Positions 18,429 through 27,833 of a stretch of DNA of 64,000 nt are shown here, piece by piece; position 1 is the stretch's first letter, and each line of letters begins with the position of its first letter. The notes beneath the pieces are model-generated. The model had not been told where the DNA came from, ran no database searches, and saw only the letters and a program-made list of their open reading frames with translations. The position numbers and the translations under genes are program-made. Source of the stretch: Candidatus Endomicrobiellum porotermitis (GTDB lineage Bacteria > Elusimicrobiota > Endomicrobiia > Endomicrobiales > Endomicrobiaceae); contig JAITQE010000026.1 of the NCBI GenBank assembly GCA_031289055.1, positions 1-64,000 on the forward strand, written 5' to 3'.

Positions 18429-19268
18429 ATGCGTGAAACTCAAAAAACAAGATACGGTAACATAATATTTGCCGTCCTTCTTGTTTTTGGATTTGCGCTT
18501 ATAATTGGAAGAACTTCCCCGTATGTAAGTCTTATAAAAGACCTTGTTTATTATATCGCTTATCCAAATGTGGCGTCGGCAAATAATATATTTCGTTTTA
18601 CGGGACGTCTCGCTGACAATATTAAGGCTATAGTTTTTTTGTATCAGGAGAATATTGCCTACAAACAAGAGAATCAAGCCCTTGAAGACAAACTCCGCAA
18701 TTACGATGTTATTTCAAAAGAGTACGACAACTTATCAAAACTCCTAAATCTTGAAAAAATCAAAAATACAAAATCTGTTTTTGTTAGAATTTCCGCAAGA
18801 GAACCTAGCGAATGGTATCAATGGCTTATAGTAGATAAAGGCGAAAACGAGGCGTTAAAGGAAGATTTTCCTGTAGTAATATTCAATAAAAGCAAGAATA
18901 CTCTGTGCGTTCTTGGGAAAATAATAGAGGTTTACAAATCGTCCGCAAAAGTAGCTTTGATAACAAATTCAAGCTACGAACTTCCTGTTGAAATTAAAGA
19001 CAAGGGAATTAACTGTCTTGCGGAAGGATTTAATTCCAATTTTATAAAAATAACCTATATACCGTCGGAATCTGGTGTTAAGCCCGGAGATGAGATTGTC
19101 GTAAGCGAGCTAAGTTCAGTGTTCCCTAAAGGCGCTCCCGTAGGAGTTATAAAAGAAGTTATAGAGGATACATGCGTTGATTTTAAAACTGCTACTGCTG
19201 AAGTATATTTTGAGTCCAACGTTGTTTATGATGCCGTTATTCTTGCGCCGCAGGAAGAGTACAAATGA
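18429..19268 (+). CDS. mreC: rod-shape protein MreC
   Basis: 279 residues from ATG 18429; an upstream extension in the same frame overlaps mreB and is not used. One N-terminal membrane segment (IIFAVLLVFGFALIIG) is followed by a coiled coil (about residues 65-100) and the beta-domain with the family block PSEWYQWLIVDKGENEALKE. MreC links MreB to PBP2 in the periplasm. Its end overlaps mreD by four bases. Confidence 0.95.
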   Translation: MRETQKTRYGNIIFAVLLVFGFALIIGRTSPYVSLIKDLVYYIAYPNVASANNIFRFTGRLADNIKAIVFLYQENIAYKQENQALEDKLRNYDVISKEYDNLSKLLNLEKIKNTKSVFVRISAREPSEWYQWLIVDKGENEALKEDFPVVIFNKSKNTLCVLGKIIEVYKSSAKVALITNSSYELPVEIKDKGINCLAEGFNSNFIKITYIPSESGVKPGDEIVVSELSSVFPKGAPVGVIKEVIEDTCVDFKTATAEVYFESNVVYDAVILAPQEEYK

Positions 19269-19762
19269 AAAAAATTATTGTTTATTTTCTTCTTTATATA
19301 ATCTTTTGCATGCTGCAGTTTTTCTTCGGCAAATATCTCAGCGTTGGCGGGGTTTTCCCCAATTTTATACTTATATTGGTTGTCTATCTTGGACTTACAA
19401 GAGGCGTTGTGTCTACTGAAATAATTGGCTTTTTGTTTGGTCTTACATGGGATGTTTTTTCAACTGACGTTTTTGGCATACGAGCCGTAATGTTTACGTT
19501 TGTTGGTTTCTTAACAGGTATGATGAACAAAAATTTTGACAAAGATAGGCTTCCGGCTCAAGTTGTAATAGTTTTGCTGGCAAATCTAACTTATTGGTTT
19601 GGGTTTAGCTTTATTTATTGGGTTCTTCCCGCAGGCGAGAACGGTCCTTCGCCTTTTATTACCGCTCAAGCTGTATTTAAAATATTATCAACTGCTGTGT
19701 TTGCGCCGGTTGTATTTTTTATATTAGACCGGTTAGAACTCTTTGCTAGAAGGGACGCATAA
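19265..19762 (+). CDS. mreD: rod-shape protein MreD
   Basis: 165 residues, strongly hydrophobic with about five membrane segments. PNFILILVVYLGLTRGVVST and GFLFGLTWDVFSTDVFGIRA fit MreD. It is the integral-membrane partner of MreC in the elongasome. It starts within the mreC stop and is followed after one base by the PBP2 start. Confidence 0.93.
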   Translation: MKKIIVYFLLYIIFCMLQFFFGKYLSVGGVFPNFILILVVYLGLTRGVVSTEIIGFLFGLTWDVFSTDVFGIRAVMFTFVGFLTGMMNKNFDKDRLPAQVVIVLLANLTYWFGFSFIYWVLPAGENGPSPFITAQAVFKILSTAVFAPVVFFILDRLELFARRDA

Positions 19763-19763
19763 A

Positions 19764-21557
19764 GTGGCTTGGCAAAGAGAAGATCGTTTTGCTTATGAAA
19801 ACTTTCTTGAAAAACACAAGATTATCCTTGCGTTTTTTATATTGCTTTTTGTTTGTCTTTCAATAAGGCTTTTTTATCTACAAATTGTGAAAGGAAATAA
19901 ATATAAAGCTATTTCAGAACAGCAAAGACTGCATAACACAAACGAATATGCCCCAAGGGGCGTAATTTACTCTTCCGATAATAAAGTTCTTGTTGGCAAC
20001 GAATTTGCTTATGTTGCTTTATATTACCCTCCTGACGGTCGCGAAAAAATATCGGACGAAACTTTAAAAGAACTGGGGCGAATTTTAGGCAGAGATATAA
20101 AACCCAAAGCGGACAACGGCAATAAGTATGGGAGAGTTTTAAAACTTGCCGATAATCTTACCAAAGAAGAGATGTTCAAAGTCCGCGAGCAGAACCTGCG
20201 TCTTCGTGGCATTACTGTCGCAAGAGAGCCGCGCAGAGTCTATCCTATAGGGGAAGCCTCAAGCCACGTTACTGGATATACGAGCGAAATAAAAGCTGAA
20301 GAAATAGAAGAATTGTCTGAGCAAGGGTATAAACCCGGAGATTACATAGGCAGAGGCGGCATAGAGCAGACTTACGATGGATACCTTCAAGGTAAAAGCG
20401 GAGGGTGGCAGATTGAAGTAAATGCGAGGGGATGCAGAGTAAAAGCGTCCAAATATGTGCGTCCAGAAATTGGAGCCGCCGTATACTCCACAATAAATTC
20501 AAAGATACAAAAAGCCGCTTACGACGCTTTAAAAAACAGCGATTCTGATAAAGGCGCGGCTGTGGTTTTAGACGCAAAAACTGGCGCGGTACTGGCTTTG
20601 GTTTCGTGTCCGGGTTTTGACACAAACAAGATAAGACGCAAAGAATATAGTAAATATTTAAAAGATAAAAATCTTCCTCTTTTTAATAGGACGCTGCAGG
20701 CGTTGTACCCTCCCGGTTCAATATTTAAAGTAGTTACGTTTGCGGCTGCCGTTGAAGTCCTGAACTTAGATCCGTCAGAAAAAGTTTTATGTACGGGAAA
20801 GTTTGAGCTTGGCGACAGGCATTACACTTGCTGGCACAAGCCGGGTCACGGACAATTGGATTTAATTCATGCAACGGCTCAGTCGTGTAATATTTATTTT
20901 TACCAGCTTGGGCTTAGACTTGGCGTAAAAAATCTCGAGAATTTTTCAAAAAAATTCTACTTGGGTCGTAAGACCGGTATAGACTTGCCTAACGAAAAAA
21001 GAGGTTTTGTTCCAAGTCCGGAATGGAAAAAATCTAATATGAAAATGAAGTGGCTTCAAGGCGATACTGTTATATTTGCCATTGGGCAGGGCGCTCTGTG
21101 GGTAACGCCTCTTCAAATGGCGCATATGATGTCTGCCATTGCAAACAAAGGCATATGCAATAAACCTTACGCCGTTGAAAAAGTTATAGACGTAAACGGA
21201 AACGAATTATACAGACGCAAAGCTGAGAATGGAGAAAAGATAGAATTGTCGGAACGTACTTGGTCTTTGCTCCATACGGCTTTATTGGAAACTGTTGAGT
21301 CTGGAACTGGAAAAAGATGTAAATTTAAAGATATTAAAGTGGCGGGAAAAACCGGTACGGCGCAAAATCCACAAGGGAAAGATCACGCTTGGTTTATTTC
21401 TTATGCGCCGGCTGACAATCCTGAAATTGTCCTTGCCGTTATAGTTGAGCATGGCGGCGGCGGCGGCGTAAACGCTGTTCCTATAGGTAGAAAAATTTAC
21501 GAAACATATTTTAACATAGGGTCTGAAACTGAATATAATAAGGAATCGGCAAGATGA
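19764..21557 (+). CDS. mrdA: penicillin-binding protein 2 (elongation transpeptidase)
   Basis: 597 residues from GTG 19764, chosen because AGAAGGGA stands upstream and the start then lies just after mreD. It has one N-terminal membrane anchor, a PBP dimerisation domain, and a transpeptidase domain with the catalytic SxxK in PGSIFKVVTF, SxN in AQSCNIYFYQ and KTG in VAGKTGTAQNPQ. It cross-links lateral peptidoglycan with RodA, encoded next with a four-base overlap. Confidence 0.96.
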   Translation: MAWQREDRFAYENFLEKHKIILAFFILLFVCLSIRLFYLQIVKGNKYKAISEQQRLHNTNEYAPRGVIYSSDNKVLVGNEFAYVALYYPPDGREKISDETLKELGRILGRDIKPKADNGNKYGRVLKLADNLTKEEMFKVREQNLRLRGITVAREPRRVYPIGEASSHVTGYTSEIKAEEIEELSEQGYKPGDYIGRGGIEQTYDGYLQGKSGGWQIEVNARGCRVKASKYVRPEIGAAVYSTINSKIQKAAYDALKNSDSDKGAAVVLDAKTGAVLALVSCPGFDTNKIRRKEYSKYLKDKNLPLFNRTLQALYPPGSIFKVVTFAAAVEVLNLDPSEKVLCTGKFELGDRHYTCWHKPGHGQLDLIHATAQSCNIYFYQLGLRLGVKNLENFSKKFYLGRKTGIDLPNEKRGFVPSPEWKKSNMKMKWLQGDTVIFAIGQGALWVTPLQMAHMMSAIANKGICNKPYAVEKVIDVNGNELYRRKAENGEKIELSERTWSLLHTALLETVESGTGKRCKFKDIKVAGKTGTAQNPQGKDHAWFISYAPADNPEIVLAVIVEHGGGGGVNAVPIGRKIYETYFNIGSETEYNKESAR

Positions 21558-22906
21558 CAAGCCAAGAGAAGAACTTTTTTCAGCGTCTTGTTTCAAACAA
21601 CATAGATTGGTATTTAGTTGTAGCAGTGGCTATTTTAATAGGCATAAGTTTTACGTTCATATATTCTGCAGGCGCAAATTACGAAATGTCCTTCAGATAT
21701 CTTTCAGTGCAGTCTTTGGCTGCCAGCATAGGTTTTGCGGGGCTTTTGCTTCTTACAAGTTTTAACTATCAATATTATAAACATTTGGGTAAATTAGTTT
21801 ACGCTTTATCGCTTGTTCTTTTAATTTCAGTTTTAGTTTTTGGTTCCGTAAAAAGAGGCACAAAAGGTTGGTTTGATTTTGGATTTATATCTTTCCAGCC
21901 CGTAGAGATAGCAAGAATTATGTACATTTTAGTTTTAGCTTCTTTTCTTGACTCAAAAGCTAAAGAATCCAAAAGAGTTTCTTTTCTAATTTCAGTTTTT
22001 GCCCTGCTTTTGGGGCATTTAGCTCTAATAATGATGCAGCCGGATTTTTCTTCAACGCTCTCTTATTTTCCCGTTACGTTGCTTCTTCTGTTTGCTATAG
22101 ACGTAGAGCCTTTCTATCTGTTATGCATAATTGTCGGAGCAAGTCTTGCGGTTGGCATTCCTCTTATTGGGACGTTTTTTGATATGCAGTTGAAAATTGC
22201 CCAAAACGAAATATTTTTAACCAATATAGCGTTGTTTTTGAAAAATGGCAGCGTTGTTATTTATATTGTTGTTTTGGTATTGGTTTTAATAATGAGCGGC
22301 TGGGGGTTTTTGTGGAAGTTGAAAATTAGAATATCTATAGTTTATCCAGTCGTTTTATGCGGAGCTATAGTTTTGGGTTGCGCGTCTTCAGTGTTTGTAG
22401 AAAAATCTCTAAAAGATTATCAAAGGAGAAGGCTTGTGGTATTTTTAGATCCGCAGGTTGATCCGAGAGGTTCTGGATATAACGTCATACAGTCAAAAAT
22501 TGCCATAGGTTCAGGAAAGTTTGCAGGAAAAGGATTTAAAAAAGGCACGCAAACGCAGCTCGGCTTTTTGCCCGAGCAGCATACGGACTTCATTTTTTCA
22601 GTTATAGGCGAAGAAGGCGGCTGGATTGTAGCCCAACTTACGCTTCTTTTTTATTTATTTTTTATTTGGCGCGCGCTTGTTATAGCAAAAGAAGCGCGCG
22701 ACAGATACGGCTCTCTTGTAGCGACTGGCATTGCCACAATGTTTGCATTTTACGCCGTAATCAACATAGGTATGGTTATGGGCATGACGCCGGTAACGGG
22801 AATGCCTTTGCTTCTCTTGTCTTACGGCGGCTCTTCAATTCTTTCATCTCTTTGCGCTATAGGCATATTATGTTCAATACATATGAGAAGACATACTTAT
22901 AGTTAG
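21554..22906 (+). CDS. rodA: SEDS peptidoglycan polymerase RodA
   Basis: 450 residues with about ten membrane segments. The family signatures are KRGTKGWFDFGFISFQPVEI, FLPEQHTDFIFSVIGEEGGW and the C-terminal MTPVTGMPLLLLSYGGSS. Somewhat longer than E. coli RodA (370) owing to a larger central loop region around residues 190-300. RodA polymerises lipid II for the elongasome with PBP2. Confidence 0.96.
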   Translation: MTSQEKNFFQRLVSNNIDWYLVVAVAILIGISFTFIYSAGANYEMSFRYLSVQSLAASIGFAGLLLLTSFNYQYYKHLGKLVYALSLVLLISVLVFGSVKRGTKGWFDFGFISFQPVEIARIMYILVLASFLDSKAKESKRVSFLISVFALLLGHLALIMMQPDFSSTLSYFPVTLLLLFAIDVEPFYLLCIIVGASLAVGIPLIGTFFDMQLKIAQNEIFLTNIALFLKNGSVVIYIVVLVLVLIMSGWGFLWKLKIRISIVYPVVLCGAIVLGCASSVFVEKSLKDYQRRRLVVFLDPQVDPRGSGYNVIQSKIAIGSGKFAGKGFKKGTQTQLGFLPEQHTDFIFSVIGEEGGWIVAQLTLLFYLFFIWRALVIAKEARDRYGSLVATGIATMFAFYAVINIGMVMGMTPVTGMPLLLLSYGGSSILSSLCAIGILCSIHMRRHTYS

Positions 22907-22953
22907 TATGATGCCCCTTTGACATTGAAATATGTAATTTGTACTATTATTTC

Positions 22954-23925
22954 ATGAAAACTCTCAGTAAAATTAGAGCTGGGTTTAAAAAGCGCGTTAC
23001 TATACTTTTTATTCCTCATGGTAAAAAAAGTCCTTTTAAAGTTACCGTTTCTCTAATGGCTATGTGCGTTTTTATGTTGTCGTGGACTGTCGTAACTGTT
23101 TGGTCAGGATACATTGCGGGCAGGCATATTGATTATGCCGCGACAAAAGCCGACAACAAGATAATGAAATTCAGATTTTTCTTTTTGGCAAACCGGCTTG
23201 AAAAGATAGAATCTATGTTTGAACAAACTCAGCGACATGATGAAAAAATCCGCAGACTGCTTTCTCTAAATACGAAAAAATCTATAATAGAAGAAGGTTT
23301 TGGTCAAAATTTTGGCGAAGGCGGACCTGCGCCTGTCAATACAAACATTTTAATGTCAATTCTTTCAGGAAAGCCTGTTAATCTAAAATATTCAGAGTTG
23401 TCTCGGCAAACGGACATTCTCTGTAAAAAGCATAAGTTTATGGAGCAAAGCTATGATGAGATAATAACGCACATAGATAAACAGAAGTCTATATTTATGG
23501 CTACGCCCTGCGGTTGGCCTTGCGATGGACGAATAACTTCGGTTTACGGTTTTAGAATGCACCCTATATATTTGGTAAGGGATTTCCATTCAGGGCTTGA
23601 TATAGCGAATAAATTGCATACTCCTGTATTTTGTACGGCAAACGGCAGAGTTGTTTATTCAGGTTGGCAGTCAGGTTATGGCAATATTGTAGTGGTAGAC
23701 CATGGTCATAATTACAGAACGGTTTACGGACATCTCTCAAAGAAACTTGTTAAAACGGGGTCTTATGTGTCAAGAGGACAGATAATTGCCAAAATGGGAA
23801 ATACCGGCTCGTCAACAGGTTCGCATTTGCATTACGAAGTTTACTTTAAAGGAAGAGCTGTAAATCCGAAGCGGTATTTAACGGATTATTTTTTTGCTAA
23901 AACTGAGAGGAACGACAATGCTTAA
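22954..23925 (+). CDS. M23-family peptidoglycan endopeptidase
   Basis: 323 residues from ATG 22954; an in-frame TTG at 22939 is possible but neither start has a good ribosome site. One N-terminal membrane segment is followed by a helical region and a C-terminal LytM/M23 domain. Zinc ligands are intact: H and D in FHSGLDIANK, and HxH in GSHLHYEVYF. It probably cuts peptide cross-bridges or activates amidases during wall growth. The end overlaps the bactofilin gene by eight bases, as in many shape loci. Confidence 0.92.
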   Translation: MKTLSKIRAGFKKRVTILFIPHGKKSPFKVTVSLMAMCVFMLSWTVVTVWSGYIAGRHIDYAATKADNKIMKFRFFFLANRLEKIESMFEQTQRHDEKIRRLLSLNTKKSIIEEGFGQNFGEGGPAPVNTNILMSILSGKPVNLKYSELSRQTDILCKKHKFMEQSYDEIITHIDKQKSIFMATPCGWPCDGRITSVYGFRMHPIYLVRDFHSGLDIANKLHTPVFCTANGRVVYSGWQSGYGNIVVVDHGHNYRTVYGHLSKKLVKTGSYVSRGQIIAKMGNTGSSTGSHLHYEVYFKGRAVNPKRYLTDYFFAKTERNDNA

Positions 23926-24292
23926 AAAAAAGGCGAAAAATTTGCTTGACGAAGTAGAGACTCTCATAGGGCGTAATGCGGTTTTTGAAGGTACTATAAA
24001 AACGGATAAAGTTATGCGTATAGACGGTAAAGTTTCTGGAAATATTTACGCCGGAGGCGTAATAATAGGCGAAACGGCTGAAATAACTGGAGACATAGAA
24101 AGTAACGTTATTTTAGTGGGCGGCTCTATAAAGGGAAATATAAACGCTGCAGAAACCATAGAAGTGCTTCCGTCTGCAAAAATATTCGGAGATATAAAAG
24201 CAAATGCTCTTGCCATAGCGGAAGGGGCGCAATTCTACGGGAAATCTTCAATGACTATAAAAGAAACAATTGACGGAGCGGAAACGAAATGA
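23918..24292 (+). CDS. bactofilin
   Basis: 124 residues from ATG 23918, inside the M23 gene end. The core is a repeating beta-helix pattern (VFEGTIKTDKVMRIDGKVSG, then GETAEITGDIESNV). Bactofilins form nucleotide-free filaments that position wall enzymes; M23-bactofilin pairs control cell curvature or stalks in other bacteria. Its stop overlaps the next start. Confidence 0.93.
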   Translation: MLKKKAKNLLDEVETLIGRNAVFEGTIKTDKVMRIDGKVSGNIYAGGVIIGETAEITGDIESNVILVGGSIKGNINAAETIEVLPSAKIFGDIKANALAIAEGAQFYGKSSMTIKETIDGAETK

Positions 24293-24945
24293 TGAACTTT
24301 TTCAGGAAGCGCATGCGGGCAATTTTTATTGTAACGATAGTAACTTTTTTAGGTGGAATATTTTTTGGAGCAGGGTCGTACTTATTTAATAAGTCTTCAG
24401 ATTTTGCCGCTAAAGTAAACGGAACCAAAATCTCTATAAATTTGTTTTATTCAATTTATACAAGCTCAGCGAGAAGTTTCCAACAAACCGCAAATAAACC
24501 TTTAGATGAAAAAGAGTTAAATGAAATTAAAGCGAGAGTTATCCAAACGTTAGTTCAAACTGAGCTGTTTTGTCAGGAAGCCGTAAAATATGGGATTGTT
24601 GTCGCCGATGAAGAATTAAAAGCAGATTTACAAAACTCTTTGGAATTTAGAGACGGCGGTACTTTTAGCATGCGCAAGTATGCGGCATTTTTAACCGCCG
24701 CGCATATGAGACCTAAAGACTATGAAAATCTTAGAAGAAAACAAATAACCGCAAACAAAGTAAAAATGATAATGGCTTCTTCCGTAAAACTCTGGAATTA
24801 CGAAGTTGAGTCTAGAGGTAAACGAAATCCTCCTATAAACAAGAACGATTTATTCTTCACAAAAGTAAATGTAATTTTATCCGAGTGGTATGTGGGCGCA
24901 ATAAGAAACTCAAAGATAATGAGCGGCGATCTGATTTTTAAGTAG
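24289..24945 (+). CDS. SurA-N-domain periplasmic protein without a PPIase domain
   Basis: 218 residues, coupled to the bactofilin gene by overlap. One N-terminal membrane anchor (AIFIVTIVTFLGGIFFGAGS) is followed by a helical domain with AAKVNGTKISINLFYSIYTS and a region rich in helices typical of SurA/PpiD N-terminal chaperone domains. The parvulin PPIase domain expected in SurA or PpiD is missing. It may be a genuine chaperone-only form or a shortened gene. It probably helps outer-membrane proteins through the periplasm. Confidence 0.75.
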   Translation: MMNFFRKRMRAIFIVTIVTFLGGIFFGAGSYLFNKSSDFAAKVNGTKISINLFYSIYTSSARSFQQTANKPLDEKELNEIKARVIQTLVQTELFCQEAVKYGIVVADEELKADLQNSLEFRDGGTFSMRKYAAFLTAAHMRPKDYENLRRKQITANKVKMIMASSVKLWNYEVESRGKRNPPINKNDLFFTKVNVILSEWYVGAIRNSKIMSGDLIFK

Positions 24946-25201
24946 TAGAGATGATTGCGCCAGGGGAGTTTTTGTAAAAGGAAATCTAGGATTTGGGAAA
25001 GCTCGCTGCGATAGGTATGATGTAGAAAATAAAGGCGGTTTTTATCGCGCTTTAGGTTTAGGGTATGAGTTTTCTAATGGACTTCTCTTTGATGTAACTT
25101 ACGCTGTGCAAGATTGCGTATTTTCTAAGGTCGCCGATAAAGATGCAGAGGAGTCTTATAAGAACATTGGAATTAACGTCGGTTACAAATTCAAAATCTA
25201 A
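24935..25201 (+). pseudogene. outer-membrane beta-barrel protein remnant (3' end)
   Basis: No start codon fits. An open frame reads GVFVKGNLGFGKARCDRYDV, then GFYRALGLGYEFSNGLLFDV and ends YKNIGINVGYKFKI before TAA. Alternating hydrophobic strands with turns and the C-terminal GYKFKI are typical of the end of an OmpA-like or small outer-membrane barrel. Only the last 70-80 residues remain, so it looks like a decayed outer-membrane protein gene. Family assignment is by pattern only. Confidence 0.6.
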
Positions 25202-25227
25202 AAATATAAATTTGTAAGTTTTTTAAA

Positions 25228-25252
25228 GAGGCGCAGATTAAATCTGCGCCTC
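25228..25252 (+). terminator. palindromic terminator between convergent genes
   Basis: GAGGCGCAGATT and AATCTGCGCCTC form a near-perfect palindrome with a one-base centre. On the minus strand it is followed by an A/T-rich stretch containing TTTAAAAAACTT; on the plus strand by GGTCTTTG. It lies between the outer-membrane remnant (+) and maf (-) and may stop transcription from both sides. Confidence 0.55.
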
Positions 25253-25363
25253 GGTCTTTGTTATTTGTTGATTGACGCCTGAGTTTATTGATTAGTTGCC
25301 CTTTTTACTCTTAAGAACTGTCATTTTTCAAAATAGATCCAGGGTTGGAAATAATGAAATAAA

Positions 25364-25927
25364 CTATAACAAATGGACGTTAAACTTCTTTAATTCTTTT
25401 ATAAGTTTGATATGCGGAAGCCCCGCCGCGGTGTAGTAATCGCCGTAAATTTTATCTACAAAGCTATCGTCGGAATCTTGAACGGCGTAAGACCCGGCTT
25501 TATCCATGTGTTTTCCAAAAAGCCGTTTAAGTTCGGCTTCAGACAGTTTTTTCATTTTAACGCAAGCAACGTCGTAAAAAACGGATTCCTTATCTTTGCG
25601 TATTAACGTAACGGCAGTATACACTTTATGGATGCTGCCGTTTAATTCTCTAACAATGTTTTCGGATTCTTTCTTGTCTTTAGGCTTTCCTACAATACGT
25701 CCATTTAACGCTACAACGGTGTCTGCAGATATAACCAAACTGTTTGGATATTTATCTGCCACAAAAAGCCCCTTTTGATAAGCAAGACTTTTTACTAAGT
25801 AGGAAGGTTTTATAAGATTTGTTTTTTCGTCAATGCCGCTTGGAACAACGTCAAAAGAGAGACCCCACTCTTTAAGCAGGGCTATCCTTCTGGGAGAAGC
25901 TGAGGCGAGAATAATTTTTTTATGCAT
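25364..25927 (-). CDS. maf: Maf-family nucleoside triphosphate pyrophosphatase
   Basis: 187 residues starting MHKKIILASASPRRIALLKE; the S-x-S-P-R-R motif and the later VISADTVVALNGRIVGKPKD are diagnostic. Maf proteins hydrolyse non-canonical or modified nucleotides such as dTTP or m7GTP and are linked to septum formation. It lies four bases downstream of argF on the same strand, so the two probably share a transcript. Confidence 0.95.
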   Translation of the reverse strand: MHKKIILASASPRRIALLKEWGLSFDVVPSGIDEKTNLIKPSYLVKSLAYQKGLFVADKYPNSLVISADTVVALNGRIVGKPKDKKESENIVRELNGSIHKVYTAVTLIRKDKESVFYDVACVKMKKLSEAELKRLFGKHMDKAGSYAVQDSDDSFVDKIYGDYYTAAGLPHIKLIKELKKFNVHLL

Positions 25928-25931
25928 AATT

Positions 25932-26858
25932 TTACTTTAGGAATTGCAGCAGAACTGCTTTTTGAGCGTGTAGCCTATTTTCAGCTTGCGCAAATATAGA
26001 ATTTTCATGTTTTGCCATAACGTCTTCCGTTATTTCTTCGCCTCTTATTGCAGGAAGACAATGCAGTACTATACATTTTGGAGAAGCCTTTTTAAGCAGT
26101 TCGGAATTTACTTGATAAGGCGCAAACAACTTCTTCCTTTTCTTTTCTTCAGATTCAAAGCCCATGGAAGTCCAAACGTCCGTGTATATTACGTCGGCAT
26201 TTTCCGCGGCATTTATATCGTCCGTAACTTTAATTTCGGCTTTGCTCTTTGGAATATATTCCAAAGACTTGTTTAATAATTCTTTTCTTGACAGATATTC
26301 TTTTGGAGCTATTAAAGTTAAGTCCAGCCCTAAAATTGACGCTATTGCAAGAAGGGAGTTTGAGATATTATTTCCATCGCCAATATATACAATTTTAATT
26401 TTTTTCAAACCTTCAGGCGTTGTTATTTTATAAAATTCCGTCATAGTCATAACGTCTGCCAAAATTTGGCATGGGTGTTCTCGGTCGGTAAGACCGTTTA
26501 TTACGGGGACAGTTGAATGTTTGGCAAATTCCTCAACGTCGCAATGTTTAAAAGCTCTTATCATTAGACCGTCTAAATAACGAGACAATACTATAGCCGT
26601 GTCATGTATGGATTCGCCTCGCGAACGCTGCGTTTTCTCAATGTTAAGAAAAATAGGCGTTCCGCCAAGTTGAACCATAGCCGCAGCAAAAGAAACCATT
26701 GTTCTCGTTGAAGGTTTTTCAAGTATTATGCCCAAAGTTTTGCCTCTGAAAATATCAAGAGTCGTTCTCTTTTTTTTCAGTTCAAATGCTTTGCTGAGCA
26801 ATGTTTTAATTTCTTTTGCAGATAGGTCGTAAATCGATAATAGATCTCTTTTGGCCAT
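25932..26858 (-). CDS. argF: ornithine carbamoyltransferase
   Basis: 308 residues. The carbamoyl-phosphate loop PSTRT, the HPCQ motif, DVWTSMG (the ornithine SMG loop) and HCLP are all present, so it is an OTC and not an aspartate carbamoyltransferase. It makes citrulline from ornithine and carbamoyl phosphate, for arginine synthesis or, in reverse, energy gain. No other arg gene is near. It is first in the argF-maf transcript. Confidence 0.96.
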   Translation of the reverse strand: MAKRDLLSIYDLSAKEIKTLLSKAFELKKKRTTLDIFRGKTLGIILEKPSTRTMVSFAAAMVQLGGTPIFLNIEKTQRSRGESIHDTAIVLSRYLDGLMIRAFKHCDVEEFAKHSTVPVINGLTDREHPCQILADVMTMTEFYKITTPEGLKKIKIVYIGDGNNISNSLLAIASILGLDLTLIAPKEYLSRKELLNKSLEYIPKSKAEIKVTDDINAAENADVIYTDVWTSMGFESEEKKRKKLFAPYQVNSELLKKASPKCIVLHCLPAIRGEEITEDVMAKHENSIFAQAENRLHAQKAVLLQFLK

Positions 26859-26893
26859 GATAAAACTCCCTTCCTTATAAGACTAAGACATAG

Positions 26894-26922
26894 ATTTTAT
26901 CAAAAATATATGCTACAAGCAA
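26894..26922 (-). promoter_or_regulatory. promoter for argF-maf
   Basis: On the minus strand, TTGCTT (26922-26917) and TAAAAT (26899-26894) are separated by 17 bases, about 35 bases before the argF ATG, which also has AAGGAAGGGAG. The gap to the divergent sirtuin gene is 116 bases. Confidence 0.5.
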
Positions 26923-26974
26923 TTTCAACTTTTGGTTCTTGAATTTATCACATTTTAGGAGCGGTATAAGAATA

Positions 26975-27709
26975 ATGGAACTTATAAAGAATGCCGCTAT
27001 AGTGTTAAAAGAGTCAAAATATGCGGTTGCTTTTACTGGGGCCGGTATTTCCGTTGAAAGCGGAATAGCACCTTTTAGGGGCGAAAACGGAATTTGGAAT
27101 AAATACGAGGAGAAACTTTTTGAAATAAACTATTTCTCTTCGCATACTAAAGAAGCTTGGGAAATGCTTTGCGACGGTTTTTACGAAGCGACTCTTAAAG
27201 CAAACCCCAACGCCGCTCATATTGCTCTTGCAAAACTTGAACAAAAAGGAATAATTAAAGCGGTAATAACCCAAAATATTGACAATCTTCATGCAAAAGC
27301 TGGCAGTAAAAATGTATACGAACTGCATGGAAATGCGAGCAAGTTAACTTGCATTAACGACGCAAGTAAATATTTAGTTCAAAATTTTGATTTAAAAACC
27401 GCGCCTCGCTGTGAAAAATGCGGCGCAATGTTAAAACCTGATTTTGTCTTTTTCGGGGAAATACTTCCTGAAAAAGACATGCGCAAGTCTATTGAGGCAA
27501 GCAAGGAATGCGACGTTATGCTTGTTATAGGTTCTACAGGCGTTGTATACCCTGCGGCGTCTTTACCTTTTGAGGCGAAGGCGAAAAGAAATGGAGCGGT
27601 AATTATTGAAATAAATCCAACGCCGTCATATTTTACAAATGAAATCGCAGATATATTTATTCCAATGAAATCCGCAAAAGCCATGTCTCAATTATTGGGC
27701 TTGCTGTAG
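26975..27709 (+). CDS. sirtuin-type NAD-dependent protein deacylase
   Basis: 244 residues from ATG 26975, supported by AGGAG upstream. Motifs are FTGAGISVESGIAPFRG, TQNIDNLH and ELHGN with the catalytic histidine, then PDFVFFGEILPE. Sirtuins remove acetyl or longer acyl groups from lysine using NAD. Of the usual four zinc cysteines only three are seen: the first C-x2-C is reduced to TCINDA, while CEKC is intact. A standalone gene with no obvious partner nearby. Confidence 0.93.
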   Translation: MELIKNAAIVLKESKYAVAFTGAGISVESGIAPFRGENGIWNKYEEKLFEINYFSSHTKEAWEMLCDGFYEATLKANPNAAHIALAKLEQKGIIKAVITQNIDNLHAKAGSKNVYELHGNASKLTCINDASKYLVQNFDLKTAPRCEKCGAMLKPDFVFFGEILPEKDMRKSIEASKECDVMLVIGSTGVVYPAASLPFEAKAKRNGAVIIEINPTPSYFTNEIADIFIPMKSAKAMSQLLGLL

Positions 27710-27759
27710 AGGTCGGCGATTTCTAAAACATGTAATTCATATATGTTTTATTAAATTTC

Positions 27760-27788
27760 TTGACATATATATAATAAACTGGTAGAAT
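27760..27788 (+). promoter_or_regulatory. strong promoter for metN-metI-metQ
   Basis: TTGACA (27760-27765) and TAGAAT (27783-27788) with a 17-base spacer, about 45 bases before the metN ATG at 27834. The gap is too short to hold an S-box riboswitch, so no methionine-sensing RNA is apparent. Confidence 0.7.
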
Positions 27789-27833
27789 GCGAGTTCTATT
27801 TCCATGTGGTATTTTAGTTTACAAGAGGAAGCA

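Noticed and set aside
27710..27833. Possible SAM riboswitch before metNIQ
   Set aside because: The gap holds only a promoter and a short leader; too short for an S-box structure.
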